Shown here: positions 8,451-16,805 of the stretch, in pieces | Layout: each line of letters begins with the position of its first letter | How positions within the stretch are numbered: the stretch's first letter is position 1 | Assembly: GCA_947504025.1 (NCBI GenBank) | Contig: CANNFX010000003.1 | Coordinates: 62,001-126,000 of the forward strand | Direction of reading: 5' to 3' | Length of the DNA: 64,000 nucleotides | Source of the DNA: an uncultured Sphingomonadaceae bacterium | Lineage (GTDB): Bacteria > Pseudomonadota > Alphaproteobacteria > Sphingomonadales > Sphingomonadaceae | Made by a program: the position numbers and the translations under genes | Notes under the pieces: model-generated | Told to the model about the DNA's origin: nothing | What the model saw: the letters and a program-made list of their open reading frames with translations, nothing else | Database searches by the model: none

Positions 8451-8872
8451 TCGCCGACACCTCTGATCCGATATGTGAAAAACCCAATCGACCAACTTGC
8501 CATCAATAGCGCGATGATTTGGGCTGATGTTGGGTCACCCAACCAGCGGGACAGCAGAAAGTCACTTGTCCATGCAAGCGTCACGAACAGTGTCGTAACC
8601 ACGGAGACGACCGCGCCGTTTGCCATGATTTGGAAAGTATATTCTTCCGAATGCTGGCGGTCGATGCTGGCCACCTTGGTGACGATAAAGCCGATAAGGA
8701 CTGCTAATGCTACGACGACGGCGGCCGTTAGCCATGGTTGGGGTGGTGCTATCGCTTCCCGAGTTGCATCGAAGGAGTCCAATGCAAGGCCGAAAATTCC
8801 GAAAGCACCCATTAAACCAAAGCTGATGTCAGCTTTGAGCATTTGCCGGTCTCTTTTCGTTGCGACGGTCAT
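8447..8872 (-). CDS. Four-helix membrane protein of an XRE cassette
   Basis: A 141-aa protein without a recognised function. Four hydrophobic segments are visible, at about residues 16-32, 46-66, 82-103 and 115-133, with a charged SIDRQHSEEYTF loop between helices two and three. It starts at ATG 8870-8872, which shares one base with the stop of the 44-aa gene before it, and ends in the ATGA overlap with the XRE gene. The arrangement suggests that the membrane protein and the repressor act together, for example as sensor or effector of a membrane signal; this is inference only. Confidence 0.7.
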   Translation of the reverse strand: MTVATKRDRQMLKADISFGLMGAFGIFGLALDSFDATREAIAPPQPWLTAAVVVALAVLIGFIVTKVASIDRQHSEEYTFQIMANGAVVSVVTTLFVTLAWTSDFLLSRWLGDPTSAQIIALLMASWSIGFFTYRIRGVGE

Positions 8873-9006
8873 CAGATCACCGCCTTGCTGACTGTCGCGA
8901 GAATATCCGCAGCACCGTATCCAGCCAATATGAATGTGGCGTATGCAAGTCCTTGTGGAGCATTTTCTCGTAGGGTTGTTCGGTTGCTCAAACTGATAAA
9001 TTTCAT
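8872..9006 (-). CDS. 44-aa small protein, first gene of the XRE cassette
   Basis: The frame begins at ATG 9004-9006 and encodes 44 residues, starting MKFISLSNRTTLRENAPQGL, with one moderately hydrophobic segment (GLAYATFILAGYGAADILATV). Its TGA overlaps the ATG of the membrane-protein gene by one base (TGATG). The 24 bases ahead of it contain little of a Shine-Dalgarno sequence besides an AGGA at 9014-9017. I know no family for it. Its position as the first, tightly coupled frame behind a well-defined promoter supports a real product; it could be a leader peptide or a small membrane partner. Confidence 0.55.
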   Translation of the reverse strand: MKFISLSNRTTLRENAPQGLAYATFILAGYGAADILATVSKAVI

Positions 9007-9029
9007 GATACGGTTCCTGTCAATAAATA

Positions 9030-9105
9030 CTGACATTGTGTCAGGTATGTCTGACTATATGTCGTGATTCGCTGACTATGTCAAGACTACCTGACACAAT
9101 GTCAG
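9030..9105 (-). promoter_or_regulatory. Promoter embedded in four phased operator palindromes
   Basis: Four TGAC...GTCA-type palindromes have centres at about 9037, 9058, 9078 and 9098, i.e. 20-21 bp apart (two helical turns). The outer two (9030-9047 and 9088-9105) are perfect 18-bp inverted copies of each other built on TGACATTGTGTCA. The inner two are TGACTATATGTCG (9052-9064) and TGACTATGTCA (9073-9083). On the minus strand a TTGACA -35 box (9079-9084) falls on the third palindrome and a CATATA -10 box (9056-9061), 17 bp away, on the second. Binding would block the promoter of the XRE cassette. The glyQ gene starts 75 bp to the right and might also be affected. Confidence 0.75.
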
Positions 9106-9180
9106 GATCATATGTCTTTGTGTATATATGCGGCAGCGCAGCATTGACCCTATTCCGGCACTGCGCCAAAGCGCGTTCCC

Positions 9181-10080
9181 ATGAAGAGAGACCCTTCGAA
9201 AAGCTTTCAAGACATGATCCTCACGCTCCATGATTTTTGGAGCGCTAATGGCTGTCTGATCCTGCAACCTTATGACATGCGCATGGGTGCGGGCACGTTT
9301 CACACGGCGACTACGTTGCGCGCGTTGGGGCCTGAGCCTTGGAATGCCGCATTCGTGCAGCCATGCCGCCGCCCGACCGATGGCCGTTATGGTGAAAACC
9401 CCAACCGCTTGCAGCACTATTATCAGTATCAGGTGATTCTGAAGCCAAGCCCATCCAACATTCAGGATCTTTATCTCCAAAGCCTCCGCGAGATCGGTGT
9501 GGATCCTTTGAAGCACGATATCCGCTTTGTTGAGGACGACTGGGAATCGCCAACGCTCGGTGCCTGGGGCCTCGGCTGGGAAGTCTGGTGCGACGGGATG
9601 GAAGTCACCCAGTTTACATATTTCCAGCAAATGGGCGGTTATGACTGCAAGCCCGTTGCCGGCGAGCTGACCTACGGCCTCGAACGTCTCGCCATGTATA
9701 TCCAGGGCGTGGATAGTGTTTACGATCTCGACTTCAACGGGCGAGGGGTGAGCTACGGCGAGGTGTTCCTCGAAAACGAAAAGCAGATGTCGAAATGGAA
9801 TTTCGAAGTCGCTGACACCGATGCTCTGTTCGATCTTTTCAACAAGGCTGAGGCCGAGTGCAAAAACGCGCTCGCTGCAGAAGTGCCCATCGCTGCCTAT
9901 GAGCAAGCGGTCGAGGCCAGCCACATCTTCAACCTGTTGCAAGCGCGCGGCGTGATCAGCGTGCAGGAACGCGCCAGTTACATGGGCCGCGTCCGCGACT
10001 TGGCGCGCGGATCATGCGAAGCGCATATGGAGAAGGAAAAAGCCAGCTGGGCCGAGAAATATCCGGAGTGGTCGGCATGA
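9181..10080 (+). CDS. glyQ: Glycyl-tRNA synthetase alpha subunit
   Basis: A 299-aa class II synthetase catalytic subunit of the alpha2-beta2 bacterial Gly[22 protein letters not shown] and [20 protein letters not shown] open the protein, and [20 protein letters not shown] contains the class II motif 2 region. [20 protein letters not shown] is motif 3. It partners with GlyS encoded downstream. The gap to glyS is 145 bases and is filled by a palindromic repeat. The DNA just upstream holds the operators of the divergent XRE cassette. Confidence 0.97.
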   Translation: MKRDPSKSFQDMILTLHDFWSANGCLILQPYDMRMGAGTFHTATTLRALGPEPWNAAFVQPCRRPTDGRYGENPNRLQHYYQYQVILKPSPSNIQDLYLQSLREIGVDPLKHDIRFVEDDWESPTLGAWGLGWEVWCDGMEVTQFTYFQQMGGYDCKPVAGELTYGLERLAMYIQGVDSVYDLDFNGRGVSYGEVFLENEKQMSKWNFEVADTDALFDLFNKAEAECKNALAAEVPIAAYEQAVEASHIFNLLQARGVISVQERASYMGRVRDLARGSCEAHMEKEKASWAEKYPEWSA

Positions 10081-10090
10081 TTAGCACTAT

Positions 10091-10169
10091 CGTCATCCCA
10101 GCGCAGGCTGGGATCGCTGTCAGTCATGCGCTTCATCTGAACCCGATCCCAGCCTGCGCTGGGATGACG
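10091..10169. repeat. Intergenic palindromic element (26-bp perfect inverted arms)
   Basis: The left arm (10091-10116) begins CGTCATCCCAGCGCAGGC and its exact reverse complement lies at 10144-10169, separated by 27 bases. Elements with this CATCCCAGC/GCTGGGATG core resemble short palindromic repeats scattered in sphingomonad genomes. Degenerate fragments (GGTGCTGGGAAGACGG, GGTGCTCGGATGACGA) follow up to glyS. It could form a strong hairpin in the glyQ-glyS mRNA. Confidence 0.85.
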
Positions 10170-10225
10170 AATTGGGGTGCTGGGAAGACGGATTTGGGTG
10201 CTCGGATGACGAAGGGGATGGGCGC

Positions 10226-12508
10226 ATGAGCGACTTCCTCCTTGAACTTCGCAGCGAAGAAATTCCCGCCCGCATGCAGAAGGGTGCACGGGGCGAGCTG
10301 GAAAAGCTGTTCCGCCGCGAAATGGATGCCGCCGGTGTCTCGATTGGCGACGTCACAGTCTATTCCACACCGCGCCGCCTCGCACTGATTGCGCGCGATC
10401 TGCCGCAGGAAACGGAAGCCGTCAGCGAAGAAGCCAAGGGTCCGCCCGAAGGCGCTCCCGATCAGGCTGTCGACGGATTCTGCCGCAAGAACGGCGTATC
10501 GCGAGACCAGTTGGAAGTGCGTGACGTCAAAGGCCGCAATACATATTTCGCGGTGATCAATAGACCGGGCAGGGCGGTTACAGGCGTTCTGGCCGAAGCC
10601 ATCCCCGCGATCATCCGCGATTTCTCCTGGCCCAAGTCACAGCGCTGGGGCGCGGCATCGATCAGCACGGAAAGCCTGCGTTGGGTGCGCCCGCTTTCGG
10701 GCATTGTTGCGCTGCTGGGCACAGACATCGTCGAATGCGAAGTGCACGGGGTTACGTCCGGCGCGGTCACGCTGGGCCACCGTTTCCACCATTCGGGCGA
10801 CATCACGATTGGCGGCGCTGACGATTACGCGATGAAGCTGCGCGCCGCCCATGTGATTGTGGATCACGAAGAACGCCAAGACATCATCCGCACCGGCGCG
10901 GCCAAGGCTGCACAGGACGCAGGCCTTTCGCTGGTCGAGGATGAAGGTCTGGTGATCGAAAACGCCGGCCTGACCGAATGGCCCGTGCCGCTGCTCGGCC
11001 GGTTCGAGGATGATTTCCTCGAAGTGCCGCCCGAAACGATCCAACTGACCGCGCGGGTGAACCAGAAGTATTTTGTCTGCGAAGACAGCGCGGGCAAGCT
11101 CGCCAACGCCTTCATCTGCACCGCCAATATCGAGGCGGACGACCCGGCTGTTGTCGTAGAAGGCAACCGCAGAGTCCTCGCCGCGCGCTTGAGCGATGCG
11201 AAGTTCTTCTGGGATGTGGACCGCAAGAAGACCTTGGCCGAGCATGCTGAAGGGCTTGAGCGGATTACCTTCCATGAGAAGCTGGGCACGGTTGCCGATA
11301 AGGTCGAGCGGGTTGCGAAGCTGGCGCGCTGGTTGGTTGAAGAAAAGATCGTCGTTCCAGCAGAGGCTGGAACCGCTGGCAAATCTAGCGATCCTTCGAA
11401 AGCGATCCCAGCCTCCGCTGGGATGACGGCTGAATTGGCCGACCAAGCCGAACTCGCCGCACGCCTATGCAAGGCCGACCTCGTCACCGAAATGGTCGGC
11501 GAGTTTCCTGAATTACAAGGCCTGATGGGTGGCTACTACGCCCGCGCCGAAGGACTGCCGGACGCTGTCGCCGATGCGATCCGCGATCACTACAAGCCCA
11601 TCGGGCAGGGCGATGATGTGCCGACTGCTCCGGTCACGGTTGCGGTGAGTCTGGCGGATAAGCTGGATACGCTCGTCGGTTTCTTCGGCGAGGACTTGCC
11701 TCCTACTGGTTCGAAAGATCCCTTCGCGTTGCGGCGCGCAGCTTTGGGAATTATTCAATTAGTCGAAGCAAACGGTTTGCGGATGCCGTTGCTGCTCGTG
11801 TCTGCGACATCTTCCTATCAACACTATAAGCAGATCATGGAGGAGTTTCGTTCCGACGTATTTGAGGATGTGTTGTTTGGCCTTGAAGATGCGTTTGGCA
11901 GGCCCCCTTCCATGAATGAGGTGAAGGTGGCTTTGATCAAACGAGATTTCTCTGATGAACATGCGAGTATAATTGCGCGGTGGCGCGAAGGGGTGAACGA
12001 TCTAATAGGATTCTTCGCCGACCGCCTGAAAGTCCAGCAACGCGAAGCTGGCGTCCGCCACGACCTGATCGATGCCGTGTTTGCCCTCGGCGGCGAGGAC
12101 GATCTCGTTCGCCTCCTCTCCCGCGTCCACGCCCTTCAGTCCTTTATGGAAAGCGACGACGGCGCGAACCTCCTTGCGGGTTACAAGCGTGCGGCCAATA
12201 TCCTCAAGAAGGAAGATTGGTCGGACGAGCAGAAAAACTCGCTGTCCTACACGCCCGAACCAGCCGAAAAGGCGTTGATCGACGCGCTCGATGCTGCGGA
12301 GCCCAAGGCGGCTGCGTCTATCGAAAGCGAAGATTTCGGCGCAGCAATGGCGGCCTTGGCCAGCTTGCGCGCGCCGATTGATGCCTTTTTCGAGGATGTG
12401 ACGGTGAATGATGACGATCAGGACAAGCGCGCCGCACGCCTCGGGTTGCTGCTGCGCTTCCGCAATGCAGTTCACACCGTGGCCGATTTCGCCCGGATCG
12501 AGGGGTAA
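10226..12508 (+). CDS. glyS: Glycyl-tRNA synthetase beta subunit
   Basis: A 760-aa tRNA-binding subunit of GlyRS. MSDFLLELRSEEIPARMQ at ATG 10226 is the canonical start; a longer frame from 10172 begins in repeat DNA and is rejected. ADLVTEMVGEFPELQGLMGGYY (HD-like region) and FFADRLKVQQREAGVRHDLIDA near the C-terminal anticodon-binding part are hallmarks. The protein is longer than usual (E. coli about 690 aa). One reason is an in-frame palindromic element at about residues 375-401 (VVPAEAGT...AIPASAGMT). A second unusual segment of about 60-70 residues follows LRMPLLL at about 515-590 and has more AT-rich codons than its flanks. Confidence 0.95.
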   Translation: MSDFLLELRSEEIPARMQKGARGELEKLFRREMDAAGVSIGDVTVYSTPRRLALIARDLPQETEAVSEEAKGPPEGAPDQAVDGFCRKNGVSRDQLEVRDVKGRNTYFAVINRPGRAVTGVLAEAIPAIIRDFSWPKSQRWGAASISTESLRWVRPLSGIVALLGTDIVECEVHGVTSGAVTLGHRFHHSGDITIGGADDYAMKLRAAHVIVDHEERQDIIRTGAAKAAQDAGLSLVEDEGLVIENAGLTEWPVPLLGRFEDDFLEVPPETIQLTARVNQKYFVCEDSAGKLANAFICTANIEADDPAVVVEGNRRVLAARLSDAKFFWDVDRKKTLAEHAEGLERITFHEKLGTVADKVERVAKLARWLVEEKIVVPAEAGTAGKSSDPSKAIPASAGMTAELADQAELAARLCKADLVTEMVGEFPELQGLMGGYYARAEGLPDAVADAIRDHYKPIGQGDDVPTAPVTVAVSLADKLDTLVGFFGEDLPPTGSKDPFALRRAALGIIQLVEANGLRMPLLLVSATSSYQHYKQIMEEFRSDVFEDVLFGLEDAFGRPPSMNEVKVALIKRDFSDEHASIIARWREGVNDLIGFFADRLKVQQREAGVRHDLIDAVFALGGEDDLVRLLSRVHALQSFMESDDGANLLAGYKRAANILKKEDWSDEQKNSLSYTPEPAEKALIDALDAAEPKAAASIESEDFGAAMAALASLRAPIDAFFEDVTVNDDDQDKRAARLGLLLRFRNAVHTVADFARIEG
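11350..11428 (+). repeat. Palindromic element inserted in frame within glyS
   Basis: The left arm CGTCGTTCCAGCAGAGGC (from 11350) and the right arm (11403-11428) ending CCGCTGGGATGACG form a diverged inverted repeat closely related to the element between glyQ and glyS. The length and frame keep the gene open and add about 26 residues (VVPAEAGT at the left arm, AIPASAGMT at the right). The arms have drifted (GTTCCAGC against CATCCCAGC), so the insertion is not recent. Confidence 0.8.
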
Positions 12509-12568
12509 GGATTTTCATTCCTATAACCCTGTCACAAGTGTCACTTTGAAAGAAAAGCGGTCAGTTAG

Positions 12569-15232
12569 ATGAACCAGACAGTCTATCCCTTCGGCGGCGG
12601 CGCCCCGCTCGATGATCCCCGCGCGAAGGACAAGAACGTCACAGGCGGCAAGGGCGCGAACCTGGCTGAAATGGCCAGCATTGGCCTGCCGGTCCCTCCC
12701 GGCTTCACCATCACGACCGAAGAATGCGTCAGCTATCTGGCAGGCGGTTCGGACTTCTCCGACAAGCTGCGCAGCGATGTCGCCAGCGCGCTTGAACATA
12801 TCGAAAAAGCTGTCGGCAAACCCTTCGGTGATGCGACCAATCCGATGCTGGTATCGGTCCGCTCCGGTGCGCGTGTTTCCATGCCCGGCATGATGGACAC
12901 GGTCCTCAATCTTGGCCTGAATGACGAGACGGTCGTGGGCCTTGCGAACAGCAGCGGCGATGCCCGTTTCGCTTGGGACAGCTATCGCCGCTTCATCCAG
13001 ATGTACTCCGACGTCGTGCTCGGCCTCGACCACGGCGAGTTCGAAGAAGCACTGGAGATCGCCAAGGAAGACAAGGGTTTCTACTCCGATACGGAGATGG
13101 AGGCTGAAGACTGGCAAGCGCTCGTCAGCGAATTCAAAGCCATCGTCGAGCGCGAGCAGGGCAAGCCGTTCCCGCAAGATGTACACGAGCAGCTATGGGG
13201 CGCCATCGCGGCAGTCTTCGACAGCTGGGACAGCGACCGCGCCAAGGTTTACCGGCGCCTCAACGGCATTTCCGCCGATTGGGGAACCGCCGTAAATGTG
13301 CAGGCCATGGTGTTTGGCAATATGGGCGAAACCAGCGCCACCGGCGTCGCCTTCACCCGCGACCCCGCGACCGGCGAAAAAGCCTATTACGGCGAGTGGT
13401 TGATCAACGCGCAAGGTGAAGACGTGGTGGCGGGTATCCGCACACCGCAATATCTGACACTGGCAGCACGCGAAAAAGCGAACGCCAAGCCGCTCAGCAT
13501 GGAAGAAGCCATGGCCGACGCTTACGGCGAGCTAGCGCACACATTCGAACTGCTCGAAGCGCATTACCGCGATATGCAGGACATCGAATTCACCGTGGAG
13601 CGCGGCAAGCTCTGGCTGCTGCAAACCCGCAGCGGCAAGCGCACAGCGAAGGCGGCGCTGAAGATGGCCGTTGATATGGCTGGCGAAGGCTTGATTGATC
13701 AGCGCGAGGCGGTGCTGCGCGTTGATCCAATGGCGCTGGATCAGTTGCTTCATCCCACGCTCGACCCCGACGCTGTGCGCGACGTTATGGCGCGCGGTCT
13801 ACCTGCTTCGCCCGGTGCGGCCTCCGGCAAGATCGTGCTCGATGCAGATGCCGCCGAAAGCTGGACCCAGCGCGGCGAGAAGGTGGTGCTGGTCCGCGTC
13901 GAAACTTCGCCAGAAGACATTCACGGCATGCACGCCGCGGAAGGCATTCTGACCGCACGCGGCGGGATGACCAGCCACGCAGCGGTTGTCGCGCGCGGCA
14001 TGGGCCGTCCATGCGTTTCGGGCGCTTCCCAAGTTGTGATCGATATTGCCAGTCGGACACTCAAAGTGGGCCTGAGCGAGTTAAAAGAGGGTGACACGAT
14101 TACCCTCGACGGAACGACTGGCGAGATCATGCTTGGTGCCGTTGCTACGATCGAGCCCGAACTCGTCGGAGATTTCGGTGTCATCATGGAATGGGCCGAC
14201 GCCAACCGCCGAATGAAAGTGCGGACCAATGCGGAAACACCGCAGGATTGCAAAATGGCGCGCCAATTCGGGGCGGAAGGCATCGGCCTTTGCCGCACAG
14301 AGCATATGTTCTTCGATGCAGATCGGATCACCTCCGTACGCCAGATGATTTTGGCAGAAGATGAAAATGGTCGCCGTGAGGCGCTTGTGAAGCTGCTTCC
14401 AGAGCAGCGAAGCGATTTCGCAGCTATCTTCGAAGTGATGGCGGGTCTGCCTTGCACTATCCGTCTGCTCGATCCGCCGCTGCACGAATTCCTGCCTCAT
14501 GCAGAGGCTGAATTTGCTGAAGTTGCCGATGCCACCGGACTAGGTATCGACCACTTGAAGCGCCGTGCAGCTGAATTGCACGAATTTAACCCGATGCTGG
14601 GTCATCGCGGCTGTCGCCTTGGGATAACCTATCCGGAAATTTACGAGGTTCAGGCCCGTGCGATCTTCGAGGCTGCCTGTGATGTGGCACAGGAATCTGG
14701 TGAAGCGCCGATACCGGAAATCATGATTCCGTTGGTTGCAACACGCCGCGAACTGACGATCCTGAAAACTCTGATCGACAAGACAGCGAGTGAAGTTTTT
14801 GCAGAAAAAGGCCGTGAGCTGGAATATCTGGTCGGCACGATGATCGAACTCCCGCGTGCCGCGTTGGTTGCCGGCGATATTGCACAAGACGCTGCATTCT
14901 TTTCTTTCGGTACCAATGATTTAACGCAGACTACTCTGGGTGTTTCGAGAGATGATGCGGCACGTTTCTTGGCCCCTTATGTTGAACGCGGTATCTACCC
15001 GCGTGATCCGTTCGTCAGTCTCGATATTGAAGGTGTTGGCCAGTTGGTCGAATTTGCAACTGAACGAGGCAGGGCTACCCGGCCTGAAATCAAGCTGGGC
15101 ATTTGCGGAGAGCATGGAGGCGATCCCGCAAGTATCGACTTTTGTGAACAGCAGAAGCTCGATTACGTCTCAGCCTCGCCATACCGCGTACCCATCGCAC
15201 GGCTCGCGGCAGCACAGGCGGCTTTACGCTAA
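12569..15232 (+). CDS. ppdK: Pyruvate, phosphate dikinase
   Basis: An 887-aa enzyme interconverting pyruvate, ATP and Pi with PEP, AMP and PPi. The N-terminal nucleotide-binding half (GGKGANLAEMASIGLPVPPG; SVRSGARVSMPGMMDTVLNL) is followed by the swivelling phosphohistidine domain, with GGMTSHAAVVARGMGRPC carrying the catalytic His at residue 470. The C-terminal PEP/pyruvate TIM barrel follows (GLCRTEHMFF; LGHRGCRLGITYPEIYE; FGTNDLTQTTLG). It is 60 bases after glyS. The stop overlaps that of the convergent methyltransferase by four bases. The second half looks somewhat more AT-rich in codon use than the first. Confidence 0.97.
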   Translation: MNQTVYPFGGGAPLDDPRAKDKNVTGGKGANLAEMASIGLPVPPGFTITTEECVSYLAGGSDFSDKLRSDVASALEHIEKAVGKPFGDATNPMLVSVRSGARVSMPGMMDTVLNLGLNDETVVGLANSSGDARFAWDSYRRFIQMYSDVVLGLDHGEFEEALEIAKEDKGFYSDTEMEAEDWQALVSEFKAIVEREQGKPFPQDVHEQLWGAIAAVFDSWDSDRAKVYRRLNGISADWGTAVNVQAMVFGNMGETSATGVAFTRDPATGEKAYYGEWLINAQGEDVVAGIRTPQYLTLAAREKANAKPLSMEEAMADAYGELAHTFELLEAHYRDMQDIEFTVERGKLWLLQTRSGKRTAKAALKMAVDMAGEGLIDQREAVLRVDPMALDQLLHPTLDPDAVRDVMARGLPASPGAASGKIVLDADAAESWTQRGEKVVLVRVETSPEDIHGMHAAEGILTARGGMTSHAAVVARGMGRPCVSGASQVVIDIASRTLKVGLSELKEGDTITLDGTTGEIMLGAVATIEPELVGDFGVIMEWADANRRMKVRTNAETPQDCKMARQFGAEGIGLCRTEHMFFDADRITSVRQMILAEDENGRREALVKLLPEQRSDFAAIFEVMAGLPCTIRLLDPPLHEFLPHAEAEFAEVADATGLGIDHLKRRAAELHEFNPMLGHRGCRLGITYPEIYEVQARAIFEAACDVAQESGEAPIPEIMIPLVATRRELTILKTLIDKTASEVFAEKGRELEYLVGTMIELPRAALVAGDIAQDAAFFSFGTNDLTQTTLGVSRDDAARFLAPYVERGIYPRDPFVSLDIEGVGQLVEFATERGRATRPEIKLGICGEHGGDPASIDFCEQQKLDYVSASPYRVPIARLAAAQAALR

Positions 15233-15999
15233 GACTTCCAACCGCTTAGCGTAATAATTTCGAAGCGTTCGGTAACCTTGCCGTCGGCATCAGCCTTAGC
15301 TGCGAAGGCTTGCTGTGCAATCCGGTAGGCAAAGCGATCCAGCGGCGGTGCACGATTGGCAAGAACGTTGCCAAGCCCTTGTTCTCGCAAATCGCCAATT
15401 AGCCGTTCGAGTGAAGCAAATCGAACATCGACCGAGTGGCCATCGACTACCTGTTTAGCAAAACCTGCTCGCTGCATCAGTTCTGCACCGGCGCGAACAT
15501 CGACCATCGGATGCATCCGCGCGGCAGGCCGATCTCCGTCGGCAAGAAGCAGGGCGGCACGCAGATTATTTAAACTTCCGGCACCGACAAAATTACCGAT
15601 AAAGAATCCACCTGGCGCAAGGGCATCGCGGATATGAATCAACGCACCGGGTAGGTCATTAATGGTGTCGAGTGTGCCGAAACTGGCAATCAAATCGAAG
15701 TCGCCGAAGGGGAAGGGCAAGCCTTCATTCAGCGCAATTGCGCCGCCAGTACCAACGGGATCAGCTTCCACCACCTCGGCCCCGGTCAGCGAGTCGGTAA
15801 AACGCCCAGTCCAATCGCCGATCACTAATGCGTGCTTCGGATCGAGCCGTATGAAATCGAGACGGTCAATGGCGTCTTCGACCATATCATCAATCACATA
15901 GCGGGCCGTTCCGTCACGCTGCTGCAAAATCTGCAGTCGTTCACGGGTCGCACGGCGCCGGGCCGTGCTGAAAATCTGTGGAGGTGTCTTTACTTCCAT
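15229..15999 (-). CDS. SAM-dependent methyltransferase (BioC/NDUFAF5-like)
   Basis: A 256-aa class I methyltransferase. RARRRATRERLQ-type N-terminal residues and VIDDMVEDAIDRLDFIRLDP are typical of the alphaproteobacterial relatives of NDUFAF5 and BioC. The SAM-binding motif I is HALVIGDWTGRF, with GDWTG in place of the common GxGxG, and DLIASFGTLDTINDLPGALI is motif II/III. The substrate is unknown; NDUFAF5 modifies complex I in mitochondria. It is divergent from comF, with about 50 bases between the starts, and convergent with ppdK. Confidence 0.8.
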   Translation of the reverse strand: MEVKTPPQIFSTARRRATRERLQILQQRDGTARYVIDDMVEDAIDRLDFIRLDPKHALVIGDWTGRFTDSLTGAEVVEADPVGTGGAIALNEGLPFPFGDFDLIASFGTLDTINDLPGALIHIRDALAPGGFFIGNFVGAGSLNNLRAALLLADGDRPAARMHPMVDVRAGAELMQRAGFAKQVVDGHSVDVRFASLERLIGDLREQGLGNVLANRAPPLDRFAYRIAQQAFAAKADADGKVTERFEIITLSGWKS

Positions 16000-16046
16000 A
16001 GGTTTACGCCCTGCCGTGCTTGCCGTCTGTACGCAAGTCGGCCAGC

Positions 16047-16787
16047 ATGGCGTTCGTGAGTTTTTCCGAAGTCATCGCCCCTATTGTGGACCTGATCTAT
16101 CCGCCGCGCTGCCCGCTGTGCGGCGACGGGTTAGCTGCGCAAACAGGCCTTTGCAGCGAATGCTGGTCACAGTTGGTCATACCCGCAGGCCCGGCTTGCG
16201 ATAGCTGTCAGCGTCCGTTTGCTGATGGGGTGGGGCACGACCAGGCAATCTGTGCGCCCTGTTTGGCGGAGCCTCCTGTGCATGATGGGATTGCCGCCGG
16301 AACTCTCTATAATGATCCGTCGCGCAGGCTCATACTGTCCTTCAAGCACGGTCGGCGGATCGCTTTGGCACCCATGCTTGCCCGTTTGATCGCCGCACGT
16401 CTGCCCGAGCTCGAAGGCGAATGGTTGATCGTTCCGGTGCCTCTGCACCGCTGGCGCATCTGGAAACGGGGCTTCAATCAGGCTGCAATGCTTGCAAGCG
16501 AGATTGGCAAGTTGAGAGGGGCAGAAGTCTGTCTTGACGGGTTGGCGCGCCTGAAGAAAACGCCGTCGCTTGGCGGATTGGGTAAGAAAGCGCGTGCAAA
16601 GACGTTAGCCGGAGCAATCGGCGTTACTGCAAATCGCTCTGAACAACTAAGGGGCAAGCAGATTATTCTGGTGGATGACGTCATGACAAGCGGAGCAACC
16701 AGCAACGCATGTGTGAAGGCGTTGAAGAATGCTGGTGCGGACAAAGTCATCGTTGCCTGTTTCGCCCGGGTGCTGGAAGAAGTTTGA
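16047..16787 (+). CDS. ComF family phosphoribosyltransferase-like protein
   Basis: A 246-aa protein of the ComF/GntX type. Two zinc-ribbon-like cysteine pairs come first (CPLCGDG, CSEC, then CDSC and CAPC), followed by a type I phosphoribosyltransferase fold: VPVPLHRWRIWKRGFNQA and the PRPP loop ILVDDVMTSGATSNA near residue 220. In competent bacteria ComF takes part in DNA uptake; elsewhere the role is unclear. ATG 16047 is preferred; an in-frame TTG at 16020 would add nine residues. Confidence 0.85.
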   Translation: MAFVSFSEVIAPIVDLIYPPRCPLCGDGLAAQTGLCSECWSQLVIPAGPACDSCQRPFADGVGHDQAICAPCLAEPPVHDGIAAGTLYNDPSRRLILSFKHGRRIALAPMLARLIAARLPELEGEWLIVPVPLHRWRIWKRGFNQAAMLASEIGKLRGAEVCLDGLARLKKTPSLGGLGKKARAKTLAGAIGVTANRSEQLRGKQIILVDDVMTSGATSNACVKALKNAGADKVIVACFARVLEEV

Positions 16788-16805
16788 ACCAAGCCAATAT
16801 TAGAT

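Noticed and set aside
9030-9105. Repeated 11-18 bp units at regular spacing that might suggest a small CRISPR array
   Set aside because: Each unit is itself palindromic, spacing is only 20 bp, the units differ, and a promoter runs through them; operators explain it.
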